A stretch of 64,000 nucleotides of DNA from Curvibacter sp. CHRR-16 (GTDB lineage Bacteria; Pseudomonadota; Gammaproteobacteria; Burkholderiales; Burkholderiaceae_C): the NCBI RefSeq assembly GCF_018474005.1, contig NZ_JAHCSH010000006.1:186001-250000 (forward strand), written 5' to 3'. The notes under the pieces were generated by a model that ran no database searches, was not told the DNA's origin, and saw nothing but the letters and a program-made list of their open reading frames with translations. The translations under genes and the position numbers were made by a program. Positions 7,860 to 17,056 of this stretch are shown here, in pieces; positions within the stretch are counted from its first letter, which is position 1, and every line of letters starts with the position of its first letter.

Positions 7860-9044
7860 ATGCCACTGCCCATTTCACTGCAACACCCATTCCATGCCAT
7901 GCTCTTGGGCTACGCACTACTTAGTCTCACCCCCACAGCCTTGGCCGACGATGAAGCGCGCCAAGTGGCACCAACCGGGGGATGGGCCAGTGTTAACGGC
8001 GGCACCAACGGTGGCGCAGCCGCCAAATCGACCGATGTATACACCGTCACCAGTCCCAGCGCCTTGCTCCAAGCTCTGCGCCAAGCTGGGGAGCGCCCCA
8101 AAATCATCTGGGTAGCTGCCCCCATCGACATGACAGCCGCTGACAATGGAGGGGCCTTTCAATCCCACGCAGACCAAGACGCACGCGGCAAAATCAGTAT
8201 CCCGAGCAACACGACCCTGATTGGCGCTGGTGACCAAGGGCACATCCGCAATGCGTTCATCCTGATTGAAAACGCCAGCAATGTCATCGTGCGCAATCTC
8301 TCCATCACCAACCCTTGCGATGTGGCACCCGTATGGGATCCCAACGATGGCAAAGACGGCAACTGGAACTCCGAGTTCGATGGCATCACCATCGACAAGT
8401 CGCACCACATCTGGATTGACCACAACACCTTCACGGATCTGCCCATTAGCGACGCCAATTTGCCCGTAGAAAACGGCAAAACCAAGCAATGCCACGATGG
8501 CGCTTTGGACGTGAAAAAGGGCTCGGATTTCGTGACTATCTCCTACAACGTGTTCGACTCACATGAAAAAAACAACCTGATTGGCCACTCCGACAGCAGC
8601 ACCGTGGATGAGGGCCACCTCACCATTACCTTGCACCACAACCACTTCACCAACGTGGCTGAGCGCGCCCCCCGCGTGCGCTTTGGCCAAGTGCACGTGT
8701 ACAGCAACTATTACGAAGGCGATCGCAAAGCCACGGCCTACCACCACCAGTACAGCATAGGGGTGGGCTATAAGGCGCAAATTCTGTCCGAGCACAACGC
8801 CTTTCGCATTACCGGGGCCAGCCAGTGCAGCCACGTGGTGAAAAACCCCGGGTCAGCCAGTAAAACTGGCGCCATCAGCGACACAGGCTCACAACTCAAT
8901 GGGGCCGACCTCAACTTGGCCAGCAACTGCAACTTCGCCCCTGCCAACTGGACTATTCCCTACGCCTACACCCCCACGCCCGCGGCCCAGGTGCCCAGCA
9001 CCGTGCCAGCACAAGCCGGGGCGGGCAAGCTGCTGATACGTTGA
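7860..9044 (+). CDS. Secreted pectate lyase, family 1 (copy 3, diverged)
   Basis: 394 residues if ATG 7860 is used; neither this start nor ATG 7899 or TTG 7821 has a convincing ribosome-binding site. The signal peptide ends near ALA/DDEA. The protein keeps the family blocks HHIWIDHNTFTD, DGALDVKKGSDFVTISYNVF and AERAPRVRFGQVHVYSNYY but differs from copies 1 and 2 throughout and uses more GC-rich codons, so it is an older paralogue. It begins right after a strong terminator, so expression must come from a promoter within about 40 bp or from readthrough. The stop (TGA 9042-9044) directly abuts the convergent transporter gene. Confidence 0.92.
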   Translation: MPLPISLQHPFHAMLLGYALLSLTPTALADDEARQVAPTGGWASVNGGTNGGAAAKSTDVYTVTSPSALLQALRQAGERPKIIWVAAPIDMTAADNGGAFQSHADQDARGKISIPSNTTLIGAGDQGHIRNAFILIENASNVIVRNLSITNPCDVAPVWDPNDGKDGNWNSEFDGITIDKSHHIWIDHNTFTDLPISDANLPVENGKTKQCHDGALDVKKGSDFVTISYNVFDSHEKNNLIGHSDSSTVDEGHLTITLHHNHFTNVAERAPRVRFGQVHVYSNYYEGDRKATAYHHQYSIGVGYKAQILSEHNAFRITGASQCSHVVKNPGSASKTGAISDTGSQLNGADLNLASNCNFAPANWTIPYAYTPTPAAQVPSTVPAQAGAGKLLIR

Positions 9045-9899
9045 TCAAGGGCGCTCGAACACTTGTACCAAGAGCGCCGCCCCCACAATCAACGCTGCGG
9101 CCAAGACGGTGTGCCAGCCCCACGGCTGGCCGCTGTGCCAGAGCATAAGCAGCGTCGAGAGCAAAGGCGTGATGAAAGCCAACACGCCGATGCGGCGCGG
9201 ATCGCCGCGTTTGAGCGCAGCATCCCACAAAAAGAAAGCGCCACCCAGTGGCCCTAGACCGAGCAGGACAATACCCCAAGCATCGGCCACCGTCAGCGCC
9301 ACGGGGGCCTCCCACCACACATGGCATAGCAAAGACAGCAGGCCAGAGACCACCGCAAACGAACCGACTGCCGCCGTCTCAAACCGTGCGACACGGCGTG
9401 TCCACAAGGAATAGCTGGCCCATACAAACGCCGAGGCCGCAGCGTACCAATACCCCACATGGAAACCGCTCGCTGGCCCATCCGATCGCCCCACTATTGC
9501 CAGCGCAGCACCTGCAAACCCCATCAGCGCAGCCAGCACGTGCACAAGGCCAAGGCGAGTACCGGGTAGGAACACCGGCGACAGCACCACAATGCCCAAC
9601 GGCCACAAGTAGTTGATCAAATTGGCCTCCACAGCAGGGGCTGTGCGCAATGCCATGAACAGCAGCCAGTGAAAACCAAACAGGCCATAAACACCCAGCG
9701 CCAGCGTGGGCCAGGGCACCGAGCACCTGCGCCACTGAAAACGCGACAAGGGCAAAGCCAACAAACCACCCAGCAGCAAGGCCAACCCGGTCAAAAGAAA
9801 AGGGGGAATATGGGCCAAAGACACACCCAAGAGGGCCAGCGAGCCCCACAAAGCGATCGCTGACAAGGCCAACAAGTCCGATTGGATAGCGGTTTTCAT
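9045..9899 (-). CDS. EamA-type drug/metabolite transporter
   Basis: 284 residues, about ten hydrophobic segments, two EamA repeats of roughly 135 residues each. The start ATG 9899 gives MKTAIQSDLLALSAIALWG, a typical first helix, and is preceded by AAGGTGGGGG. Key segments: LRTAPAVEANLINYLWPL in repeat 1 and RIGVLAFITPLLSTLL in repeat 2, both characteristic of DMT-superfamily permeases. Likely exports or imports a small metabolite at the inner membrane; substrate unknown. The araC-type gene lies 73 bp upstream on the same strand and may regulate it. Confidence 0.88.
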   Translation of the reverse strand: MKTAIQSDLLALSAIALWGSLALLGVSLAHIPPFLLTGLALLLGGLLALPLSRFQWRRCSVPWPTLALGVYGLFGFHWLLFMALRTAPAVEANLINYLWPLGIVVLSPVFLPGTRLGLVHVLAALMGFAGAALAIVGRSDGPASGFHVGYWYAAASAFVWASYSLWTRRVARFETAAVGSFAVVSGLLSLLCHVWWEAPVALTVADAWGIVLLGLGPLGGAFFLWDAALKRGDPRRIGVLAFITPLLSTLLMLWHSGQPWGWHTVLAAALIVGAALLVQVFERP

Positions 9900-9972
9900 A
9901 GGCCCCCACCTTAGCGAAGCAATCGCTAGCGCAACGCTGGTCAGGGTATACAAAACGCTGATTAAGGCGGGT

Positions 9973-10689
9973 TTAGTGTCGACGGCGCGCTGCAGCCAAA
10001 ACGGCTGCGGACTGATAACCCACCCTGAGCGCCGCCTCGTGCGCAGACAAGCCTTGCTGGCGCAGCACTTGGCCCTGCTGCAAGCGCAACTGCCGAACCC
10101 ATTGCATGGGCGAGCAGCCCAACTCCTGCTGGCAACGGGCGCGCAATTGGCTCTCACTCAGATTCACCCGCTGGGCCAAGTCAGCACACGTCAGGGGCAA
10201 CGACAAACGCATACCCACCCACGCCTGCAAAGCCACCCAATCAATCGATCTGGCTTGGCGAGACACCGGCTCCGGTTGGCCTAGGCGTGCACCAGCACCA
10301 CCAGCCCCCCGGCTACTGGGCATCCACAGTTGCGACAACAAATACGCACCATGCGTGGTAGAGACAGGCAAGCCTGCCTCCATCGCTCCCACCAGGGCCT
10401 TGACCAGTTGGTAGGCAGGTTGGCGCACGGTTGGACTGCGCAAACAGGCGGCCCAATGCGCCTCGTGGGTGTCCAAGACCCAACAGCGGCTGCCTCGGCG
10501 AGATTCAAAATCGTGCCGCTCCCCAGGATGAATCACGTAGCCAGCACCGGCTGACAAGCAAAGACCACGCCCCTCTACCTCCAGTTCCAGCACGCCATCA
10601 AGGGCCCAGAGGATTTGGAAATGGCCATGGCTGTGGCTCCCGCGCGCGGCACTGTAGTGCCGCACACTCATGGAGTCCAGTTCAGTCAT
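9973..10689 (-). CDS. AraC-family transcriptional regulator
   Basis: About 238 residues. The N-terminal cupin-like ligand domain (GHFQILWALDGVLELEVEGRG, then VIHPGERHDFESR) is followed by two helix-turn-helix motifs: LTCADLAQRVNLSESQLRARCQQELG and LSAHEAALRVGYQSAAVLAAARRRH. The second motif is unusual: the family normally reads GYxSxSxFxxAFRRxxGxSPxxYR, but here it becomes AAVLAAARRRH and stops, with the tail missing. Located 13 bp after cysE and 73 bp before eamA; it probably controls the transporter. ATG 10689 was chosen over TTG 10695; ATG 10671 is possible. Confidence 0.85.
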   Translation of the reverse strand: MTELDSMSVRHYSAARGSHSHGHFQILWALDGVLELEVEGRGLCLSAGAGYVIHPGERHDFESRRGSRCWVLDTHEAHWAACLRSPTVRQPAYQLVKALVGAMEAGLPVSTTHGAYLLSQLWMPSSRGAGGAGARLGQPEPVSRQARSIDWVALQAWVGMRLSLPLTCADLAQRVNLSESQLRARCQQELGCSPMQWVRQLRLQQGQVLRQQGLSAHEAALRVGYQSAAVLAAARRRH

Positions 10690-10702
10690 GGGCAAGGGCT
10701 AT

Positions 10703-11476
10703 CTATTTGCCAATCAGCTCGTTGAGCTTGTCGGCTTCAAAACACTCTTGGCGGGCAGCATCTTGCGGCACGCAGTCGGACTCGGCCAAACGGGCCGAGA
10801 GCTGCTCGATGGCTTTCCACAGCATGGCAATTTGGTGCTCTTGGCTGCTGGCGTTGTCCACCAAACCGCGCAGGGCTTGGCTCACCGGGTCATCCTCCTG
10901 CGTGATGCCGTAGGCAGTGAACTTGCGCTCAGTCTGCGTCACATCAGCGCTCACGCCCTCTTTGCTGGGAATGATGCGCGCTGGAATACCCACCGCCGTG
11001 GCCCCTGCAGGCACGGGCTTGATGACCACGGCATTGCTGCCGATCTTGGCACCATCACCCACCTCAAAGCCGCCCAGCACCTTGGCCCCAGCACTGACCA
11101 CCACATCGCGCCCCAGCGTGGGGTGGCGCTTGGCACCTTTGTACAGACTGGTGCCGCCCAAGGTCACACCTTGGTAGATGGTGCAGCCATCGCCAATCAC
11201 AGCCGTCTCGCCCACCACGGTGCCCATGGCATGGTCAAAAAACACGCGCTGGCCTATCACCGCACCAGGGTGGATCTCGATCCCGGTGAAAAAGCGCCCC
11301 ATGTGCGAGATAAAGCGCCCCAGCCATTTGAAGCCGTGCGTCCAGCACCAGTGCGCAGACCGATGCAACACCACGGCATGCAAACCTGGATAACAGGTCA
11401 GCACCTCCCAAGCGCTGCGGGCAGCGGGGTCACGCTCTAGGATGCATTGGATGTCGGATCGGATACGGGCAAACAT
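10703..11476 (-). CDS. cysE: Serine O-acetyltransferase CysE
   Basis: 257 residues. Transfers acetyl from acetyl-CoA to L-serine, the first committed step of cysteine synthesis. Left-handed beta-helix hexapeptide repeats are visible in the middle, with the family signature [19 protein letters not shown], the catalytic-region IEIHPGA, and the acetyl-CoA-binding loop [20 protein letters not shown]. Start ATG 11476 gives [21 protein letters not shown], the standard N-terminus; an in-frame extension upstream has no support. Ten bases separate it from trmJ upstream, so the two are co-transcribed, an arrangement frequently seen in proteobacteria. Confidence 0.96.
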   Translation of the reverse strand: MFARIRSDIQCILERDPAARSAWEVLTCYPGLHAVVLHRSAHWCWTHGFKWLGRFISHMGRFFTGIEIHPGAVIGQRVFFDHAMGTVVGETAVIGDGCTIYQGVTLGGTSLYKGAKRHPTLGRDVVVSAGAKVLGGFEVGDGAKIGSNAVVIKPVPAGATAVGIPARIIPSKEGVSADVTQTERKFTAYGITQEDDPVSQALRGLVDNASSQEHQIAMLWKAIEQLSARLAESDCVPQDAARQECFEADKLNELIGK

Positions 11477-11486
11477 AGTAGTAAGT

Positions 11487-12272
11487 CTACCCCTTGGCAG
11501 GTAAGCTCTTTTGCAGCATGGCCTTGGCAATGCCGCGCAGGATATGGATTTCCTCTTGCGTCAGCTGCGCACGGTTGAACATGGAATTAAGCCGGGGCAT
11601 GAGCTTCTTGGGTGCCGCCGGATCCAGAAAGTCGATGGCCAACAGCGCCTCCTCCCAGTGCTGCAGCATGCCCGCCACCTGCTGGGCATCGGCCTGCACC
11701 GGCGGCTTGGTAGCCTGCTCCACGCCATAGCCGCCCAGCGCCAAGCGCCACTCGTAGGCAATCACCTGAATGGCCGAGGCGATGTTGAGCGAGCCAAACT
11801 GCGGATTGGTCGGAATCGACAAGCAGGCATGGCAGCGGTACACATCCTCGTTGCGCATGCCGTGGCGCTCCGAACCAAACAAAAACGCCATGCCCTCTGG
11901 CGCACTGGATTCAGATACCCCATCGGCCACTAGAGCAGATGGGTATTGCTGGAGGCGCTCACTTTTTAATAGCAACTCAAAATGCTCACGCGGGCTGCGC
12001 GTGGGCGGGCCAAAGTCACGCGGCGTCATGGCTGTGGCGCACAAGTGGGTCATGCCCTCCAGCGCCTCATCCAGCGTATCGACCACGCGGCAGTTGCGCA
12101 GCACGTCCAACGCACCGCTGGCGCGCTGGATGGTTTCTTCGCGCCGCAGCACATTGGGCCAGCGCGGGGCTACCAGCACCATGTCGTCAAAGCCCATGGT
12201 CTTGAGGGCACGGGCTGCCGCGCCCACGTTGCCAGCGTGGCTGGTCTGGATAAGGATGAATCGGGTTCGCAT
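11487..12272 (-). CDS. trmJ: tRNA (Cm32/Um32) methyltransferase TrmJ
   Basis: 261 residues from ATG 12272 ([11 protein letters not shown]). SPOUT-class enzyme that 2'-O-methylates position 32 of several tRNAs. The SPOUT signatures are clear: [18 protein letters not shown] near the N-terminus, [17 protein letters not shown] in motif 2 and [18 protein letters not shown] in motif 3 (the knotted SAM-binding region). The C-terminal extension ending in [14 protein letters not shown] is typical of TrmJ. First gene of the minus-strand cluster trmJ-cysE-araC-eamA; divergent from suhB with a gap of about 125 bp that should contain both promoters. Confidence 0.95.
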   Translation of the reverse strand: MRTRFILIQTSHAGNVGAAARALKTMGFDDMVLVAPRWPNVLRREETIQRASGALDVLRNCRVVDTLDEALEGMTHLCATAMTPRDFGPPTRSPREHFELLLKSERLQQYPSALVADGVSESSAPEGMAFLFGSERHGMRNEDVYRCHACLSIPTNPQFGSLNIASAIQVIAYEWRLALGGYGVEQATKPPVQADAQQVAGMLQHWEEALLAIDFLDPAAPKKLMPRLNSMFNRAQLTQEEIHILRGIAKAMLQKSLPAKG

Positions 12273-12397
12273 GGTGTTGGTGTTTTGGTGCAAGGCCGCT
12301 AGAATGGTGGGCTATTTTCCGCGCTTTCTTGGAATATTTCTTCGATTGCCGCCGCTGTATCGCCAGCGATTTACAACCGTTCCTCCCCACACAATCT

Positions 12398-13288
12398 ATG
12401 TCGCTCAATCTGCATCCCATGGTCAACGTGGCCGTGAAGGCCGCCCGTTCCGCTGGCTCCATCATCAACCGCGCATCGCTCGACCGAGACGCCGTGCGCA
12501 TCTCGCAAAAAGGCGCCAACGACTTCGTCACCGAAATTGACCAAGCTGCAGAGCAAGTGATCATCGACACCCTCTTGGGTGCCTACCCCGGCCACGCCAT
12601 CTTGGCAGAGGAAAGCGGCCGTACCCAAGGCTCCTACGACTCCGAATACGTCTGGATCATCGATCCGCTGGACGGCACCACCAACTTCATCCACGGCCTG
12701 CCCGTGTACTGCGTCAGCATCGCCTTGGCCGTGCGCGGCAAGGTCGAGCACGCTGTTGTGTACGACCCCACCCGCAACGACCTGTTCACCGCCACCAAGG
12801 GCCGTGGCGCTTACCTGAACGAGCGCCGCATCCGCGTATCCAAGCGCACCATGCTCAAAGACTCGCTCATCTCCACCGGCTTTCCCTTCCGCCCCGGTGA
12901 CGACTTTGAAACCTACCTGCGCATGATGGGCGAAGTGATGCAACGCACCCACGGTCTGCGCCGCCCGGGTTCTGCCGCGCTGGACTTGGCCTACGTAGCC
13001 GCTGGCTACACCGAAGGCTTCTTCGAAACCGGCCTGCAACCTTGGGACGTGGCAGCAGGCTCCTTGTTGGTGACCGAAGCCGGCGGCTTGGTGGGCAACT
13101 TCACCGGTGAGCCTGACTTCTTGGAACAGCGCGAACTGGTAGCAGGCACGCCCCGCGTGTACGGCCAACTGGTCGGCATCCTGAGCAAGTACAGCAAGTT
13201 CGCCAGCACCGAACAAAAAATGGACGTGGCCGCAGGGCGCGGAACGCTGAGCGTCAATGGTGGAGAGGCTGCGGACGACGCGGCATAA
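12398..13288 (+). CDS. suhB: Inositol-1-monophosphatase SuhB
   Basis: 296 residues from ATG 12398 ([16 protein letters not shown], comparable to E. coli SuhB MHPMLNIAVRAA); ATG 12419 is an alternative. Lithium-sensitive Mg2+-dependent phosphatase superfamily: [10 protein letters not shown] (39-48), EE (71-72), [10 protein letters not shown] (88-97) and [17 protein letters not shown] are the metal- and substrate-binding motifs. SuhB also takes part in rRNA transcription antitermination in E. coli. The last 25 residues, rich in Gly/Ala/Asp, form a nonconserved tail. Monocistronic: divergent from trmJ and closed by a terminator. Confidence 0.95.
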   Translation: MSLNLHPMVNVAVKAARSAGSIINRASLDRDAVRISQKGANDFVTEIDQAAEQVIIDTLLGAYPGHAILAEESGRTQGSYDSEYVWIIDPLDGTTNFIHGLPVYCVSIALAVRGKVEHAVVYDPTRNDLFTATKGRGAYLNERRIRVSKRTMLKDSLISTGFPFRPGDDFETYLRMMGEVMQRTHGLRRPGSAALDLAYVAAGYTEGFFETGLQPWDVAAGSLLVTEAGGLVGNFTGEPDFLEQRELVAGTPRVYGQLVGILSKYSKFASTEQKMDVAAGRGTLSVNGGEAADDAA

Positions 13289-13334
13289 CCCCGTACACGG
13301 AGCGGGTTGCGACACGCTCCACCCCAACCCCATT

Positions 13335-13357
13335 TGGCGCTTCTAGCGCCATTTTTT
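13335..13357 (+). terminator. Intrinsic terminator after suhB
   Basis: TGGCGCT (13335-13341) pairs with AGCGCCA (13345-13351) around a TCT loop, followed by six T residues. Confidence 0.85.
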
Positions 13358-13419
13358 ATGCCCAAGACATGTACGGAGTGAATAGAGTTGGCTGGGGGTG
13401 GGAAATGCTTGGCAGCACA

Positions 13420-14604
13420 TCAGGCCTTGGCAGAACCACCAGCATAGTGGCGCACCAAATAGTCATGGAACATGGGCACGGTAAAGGCCACATCTCCGTG
13501 TGATGGGCTGTAAATCATTCCCTTGCTGATCATCTGCGCACGCCGTGGCCCCAGGCTTTGCTGCGTTTCTTTCAATGCATCCGCTACGTCTGACGATCGG
13601 TAGGGACCGGGCCCCAGCTTGGCCATGGCAATGGCGTATTCGCGCTCCCTGGGGGTCAGCCTATCAAAGCGCACTTTAAAGAACCCTTCATCCAATCGCC
13701 TTGTCGCCTCCAGTGCGGCAGCGGTAGCGTCTTTCAAGGTGATGGGCGCTCCTTGGGCGATATTCCAGCATTGGTAGCCCCACTCCTGCAAAAAGTAGGG
13801 ATAGCCTTTCGTTCTTGCCACAATCTCCGCTATGGCATCGCTATCAATGCGCTCCCCTTCACCCTCTATAGGCTGCCGAATCGCAGTTTCTGCATCCACG
13901 GGATTGAGCGGCCCGACTTCCGGGTAGTGGAAAAGGCGTTCCGCATAGGATTTGGCGTCGCCCGAAAGTGCCGCCACTTGGGGAAGGCCGGCACCAAAGA
14001 ACAATACCGGCAGCACGCGTTGGTTGACTTTGTGGATGGCAACAATCAACGCGGCCAAGTCTTCGGTGCGCAAGTACTGCACCTCGTCAATCAAAAGCGT
14101 CCATGCCTTACCTGCTGCTTTGGCGGCTTCGCCCACGCGCAAGAACAACTCCGGCAAATCTGCCTGCATATCACCTGTATCCGCAACCCCCTCCTCCGGA
14201 TCAACCGAAATGGAGGCATCCCCATACGTCAGCTTGAAGGCAGAGGCAAAGGAGCGAAGCGCCCTCAGTGCTTGGTGGGCTTTGGCCTTCGCGGCTTGCG
14301 AAGCGGAGAGCTTGCGCAAGGCTTGATTGATCTTGGGCACCAGCAGCTCACTGAGCGCTTTGCCCTCGGGCGCCTCTATGGACGATGTGATGTGCCCGGC
14401 GTCTTCTGCGAGTTCTTCAATTTTGTTCAGCAACACTGTTTTGCCGACACCCCGCAGGCCGATCAGCATTTGCGACCGGCAGGGCTTGGCCAGCAAAGCG
14501 CGTTGAATGGCTGTCTGCGCATCTTCAATGATGGCTTCTCGCCCAGCAAGCTCTGGCGGCCGACTGCCCGCTCCGGGGGCAAACGGGTTTCTCACTGCAT
14601 CCAT
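13420..14604 (-). CDS. AAA-type ATPase with C-terminal winged helix (ORC/Cdc6-like)
   Basis: 394 residues from ATG 14604, with AGGAG eight bases before it. Walker A GLRGVGKT (49-56), Walker B WTLLIDEVQ (168-176), and FFGAGLP (203-208) as a sensor-1-like element place it in the AAA_16/ORC-type P-loop ATPases. After the ATPase core comes a segment with LTPREREYAIAMAKLG and AQMISKGMIYSP that fits a winged-helix DNA-binding fold. No partner gene is adjacent. The upstream region is distinctly AT-rich and holds inverted repeats. Substrate or process is unknown; such proteins are reported in both core and accessory DNA. Confidence 0.75.
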   Translation of the reverse strand: MDAVRNPFAPGAGSRPPELAGREAIIEDAQTAIQRALLAKPCRSQMLIGLRGVGKTVLLNKIEELAEDAGHITSSIEAPEGKALSELLVPKINQALRKLSASQAAKAKAHQALRALRSFASAFKLTYGDASISVDPEEGVADTGDMQADLPELFLRVGEAAKAAGKAWTLLIDEVQYLRTEDLAALIVAIHKVNQRVLPVLFFGAGLPQVAALSGDAKSYAERLFHYPEVGPLNPVDAETAIRQPIEGEGERIDSDAIAEIVARTKGYPYFLQEWGYQCWNIAQGAPITLKDATAAALEATRRLDEGFFKVRFDRLTPREREYAIAMAKLGPGPYRSSDVADALKETQQSLGPRRAQMISKGMIYSPSHGDVAFTVPMFHDYLVRHYAGGSAKA

Positions 14605-14646
14605 GGTCACTCCTGTGAGCACACAGCTCTACCAATAACTAGCAAA

Positions 14647-14677
14647 GTATAAGCATGTATAAGTCAATTTCTTATAC
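14647..14677 (-). promoter_or_regulatory. Inverted/direct repeats upstream of the AAA ATPase gene
   Basis: GTATAAG occurs at 14647-14653 and 14657-14663, and its perfect inverse CTTATAC at 14671-14677, giving a 7-7-7 palindrome plus a direct repeat. On the minus strand the same DNA carries TTGACT and TATAC elements, so a promoter and an operator could overlap here, about 45-75 bases before the ATPase start. Binding protein unknown; autoregulation by the winged helix is one possibility. Confidence 0.4.
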
Positions 14678-14707
14678 AAAAATATACGATGCTATAGATT
14701 GATAGTT

Positions 14708-15994
14708 TCACTCCCCCTCTAACGGCAGCATGCCACTGGCCTGCTCGTCGGGCAGCGCTTCCACTTGGCGCAGGGCGCGATTCATCACGTTGGTGCGGGT
14801 TTGCGCTTTGTCCAGGGTGTTGAGCACGGTTTGGGTTTGGTCGCGCACCTTGGCCAGCACGTCGCCAAACTTGCCAAACTCGGTTTTGACCGCGCCCAGC
14901 ACCTGCCACACGTCGCTGGCGCGCTTTTCCAGCGCCAGGGTGCGAAAGCCCATTTGCAGTGAGTTAAGCATGGCCAGCAAGGTGGTGGGCCCAGCCAGTG
15001 TGACGCGGTGCTCACGCTGCAGCGCTTCCATCAGGCCAGGGCGGCGCAGCACTTCGGCATACAGCCCTTCTGTGGGCAAAAAGAGCATGGCAAAGTCCGT
15101 GGTGTGCGGTGGCTCCAGATACTTCTCGGCAATGGACTTGGCCTCTAGCCGGATGCGTGCTTCCAGCGCCTTAGCGGCCAGCTCGGCAGCGGCGGCGTCG
15201 GCGCGGCTTTGCGCATCCAGCAGGCGTTCGTAGTCTTCGTTGGGAAACTTGGCGTCTATGGGCAGCCACACTGGCTCACCGTTGTCTGCGCGGCCGGGTA
15301 GGCGGATGGCAAAGTCCACCGGATTGCGGGTGCCGGGGCGGGTCACTACCTGGGCGGCGTATTGCTCGGGTGCCAGCACTTGCTCCAAGAGGCTGGCCAG
15401 TTGCGCTTCGCCAAACATGCCGCGGGTTTTCACATTGGTGAGCAGGTGCTTGAGGTCGCCCACGCCTTGGGCAAGGTGGTGCATTTCGCCCAAGCCTTTG
15501 TGCACTTGCTCCAGCCGATCGGCCACTTGTTTGAAACTCTCGCCCAAACGCTGCTGCAGCGTGGCTTGCAGCTTCTCGTCCACGGTGGCGCGCATTTCAT
15601 CCAGCTTGGCGGTGTTGCTGGCTTGCAGTTGCAGCAGTTGCTGCTCCAGCGTTTGGCGCACTTCACTCAGGCGGCGGGCGTTGGCCTCGCTCAGGCCCAT
15701 GAGCTGCTGGGCCAGCGTGTCGGCCACCGTCTTTTGCAGCAGAGTGATTTGTTGGCCGATGGCGTCCATTTGCGCGTTTTGCGTGCGCACGGCTTCGGCG
15801 CTTTGCTGGATCACCAACTGTTGAAACGTGGCGATGCTTTGCGCCTGCTCTTGGCGGGCTTGGCGGGCGCTGTCGTGCAGCTCTTGGCGCAGGCTGCGCA
15901 CGGCCTGCATGGACGTGAGGGTGAGCACCAAACTGACCACCACAACCAGCAGTAACAATGCCAGCAGGCTCAGGGCTATGGGATCGAGTGCCAT
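14708..15994 (-). CDS. rmuC: DNA recombination protein RmuC
   Basis: 428 residues. An N-terminal transmembrane helix (residues 5-27) is followed by a long coiled coil (about 30-165, rich in Gln/Glu/Arg/Ala) and the RmuC nuclease-like domain. Family strings: TRGMFGEAQLASLLEQVLAPEQY, VWLPIDAKFPNEDYERLLDAQ, AMLFLPTEGLYAEVLRRPGL and GPTTLLAMLNSLQMGF. RmuC limits inversion at short inverted repeats in E. coli; the mechanism is unresolved. It starts six bases after the upstream dehydrogenase stop and forms the end of the pncB-dehydrogenase-rmuC unit. Confidence 0.94.
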   Translation of the reverse strand: MALDPIALSLLALLLLVVVVSLVLTLTSMQAVRSLRQELHDSARQARQEQAQSIATFQQLVIQQSAEAVRTQNAQMDAIGQQITLLQKTVADTLAQQLMGLSEANARRLSEVRQTLEQQLLQLQASNTAKLDEMRATVDEKLQATLQQRLGESFKQVADRLEQVHKGLGEMHHLAQGVGDLKHLLTNVKTRGMFGEAQLASLLEQVLAPEQYAAQVVTRPGTRNPVDFAIRLPGRADNGEPVWLPIDAKFPNEDYERLLDAQSRADAAAAELAAKALEARIRLEAKSIAEKYLEPPHTTDFAMLFLPTEGLYAEVLRRPGLMEALQREHRVTLAGPTTLLAMLNSLQMGFRTLALEKRASDVWQVLGAVKTEFGKFGDVLAKVRDQTQTVLNTLDKAQTRTNVMNRALRQVEALPDEQASGMLPLEGE

Positions 15995-16000
15995 GGCGGT

Positions 16001-17056
16001 TTACGCCTTCGCTGCCCGGTGACTGGCCAGCGCATTGGCCAGCTTATTGACCGGGGTGATGGCTTTGCCTTCCAGCAAGTAGGACTGCAGGTTGCGCGCC
16101 GCCAAGCGGGCCATGGCCAAGCGGGTGGCGGTGCTAGCGCTGGCAATGTGCGGGGTCAGCACGGCATTGGGCACGGTGAGCAAATCGGGGTGAACGGAGG
16201 GTTCTCCCTCGAACACATCCAGCCCCGCTGCGGCAATGCGCCGCTCGCGCAGGGCGGCGGCCAGTGCGGCGTCGTCCACAATGCCGCCGCGTGCCAAGTT
16301 AACCAGCGTGGCGGTGGATTTCATGAGCACCAACTCTGCCGCGCCTATGGTGTGGTGGGCAGCAGGCGAATACGGCAGCACCAGCATGACGTGGTCGGCC
16401 TCACGCAGCAGCGTGTTTTTGTCCACCCAGCGGGCCTTGAGGCGCTGCTCGGTGGCGGCATCGAGCTGGCTGCGGTTGTGGTAAATGACCCGCATACCAA
16501 AGCCGTGCGCAGCCCGCTGGGCAATGGCCTGCCCAATGCGCCCCATGCCGATGATGCCCAGCGTAGCGCCGTGCACATCGGGGCCGCAAAACATGTCGTG
16601 CCGCCAGCCTTTCCAGCGCCCTTCGCGCAAGTAGCGTTCGCTCTCGGTCACGCGGCGGGCGGTGGCCAGCAACAAAGCAAAGCCAAAGTCAGCCGTGGTT
16701 TCAGTCAGCACGTCGGGCGTGTTGGTGCCTTGCACGCCGTGGGCGGTCATGGCCTCCACATCAAAGTTGTTGTAGCCCACAGCCATGTTGGCGCAAATGC
16801 GCAGGTCTGGGCAGGCCTCCAGCAGGGCGGCATCGATGCGCAGGCTGCCGTTGGTCATCACACCGTCTTTGCCCTGCAAGCGGGCGATCAGCTCGTGCAC
16901 CGGCCAGAGCACGTCATCTTGGTTGGATTCGACGTCGAAAGTCGCCTCCAACTCGCGCAGCGCGGCGTCGGGAATGGCACGGGTGACCAGTACGCGGTGG
17001 CGTCGCTGGGCATTGCTGGTGTGGGTGGTGGGCACGGGACTGGTAATGGTGGTCAT
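16001..17056 (-). CDS. D-2-hydroxyacid dehydrogenase (glyoxylate/hydroxypyruvate reductase type)
   Basis: 351 residues. The NAD(P)-binding motif GMGRIG (170-175) sits between the two lobes; catalytic residues are Arg256 in [10 protein letters not shown], Glu285 in DVFEGEP and His303 in [23 protein letters not shown] is the typical substrate loop of GhrB/gluconate-reductase members. It likely reduces glyoxylate, hydroxypyruvate or a 2-ketogluconate, but the substrate cannot be settled. The N-terminal ~20 residues (Thr/Ser/Pro rich) are extra. Its start overlaps the pncB stop by four bases, implying translational coupling with pncB. Confidence 0.88.
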   Translation of the reverse strand: MTTITSPVPTTHTSNAQRRHRVLVTRAIPDAALRELEATFDVESNQDDVLWPVHELIARLQGKDGVMTNGSLRIDAALLEACPDLRICANMAVGYNNFDVEAMTAHGVQGTNTPDVLTETTADFGFALLLATARRVTESERYLREGRWKGWRHDMFCGPDVHGATLGIIGMGRIGQAIAQRAAHGFGMRVIYHNRSQLDAATEQRLKARWVDKNTLLREADHVMLVLPYSPAAHHTIGAAELVLMKSTATLVNLARGGIVDDAALAAALRERRIAAAGLDVFEGEPSVHPDLLTVPNAVLTPHIASASTATRLAMARLAARNLQSYLLEGKAITPVNKLANALASHRAAKA

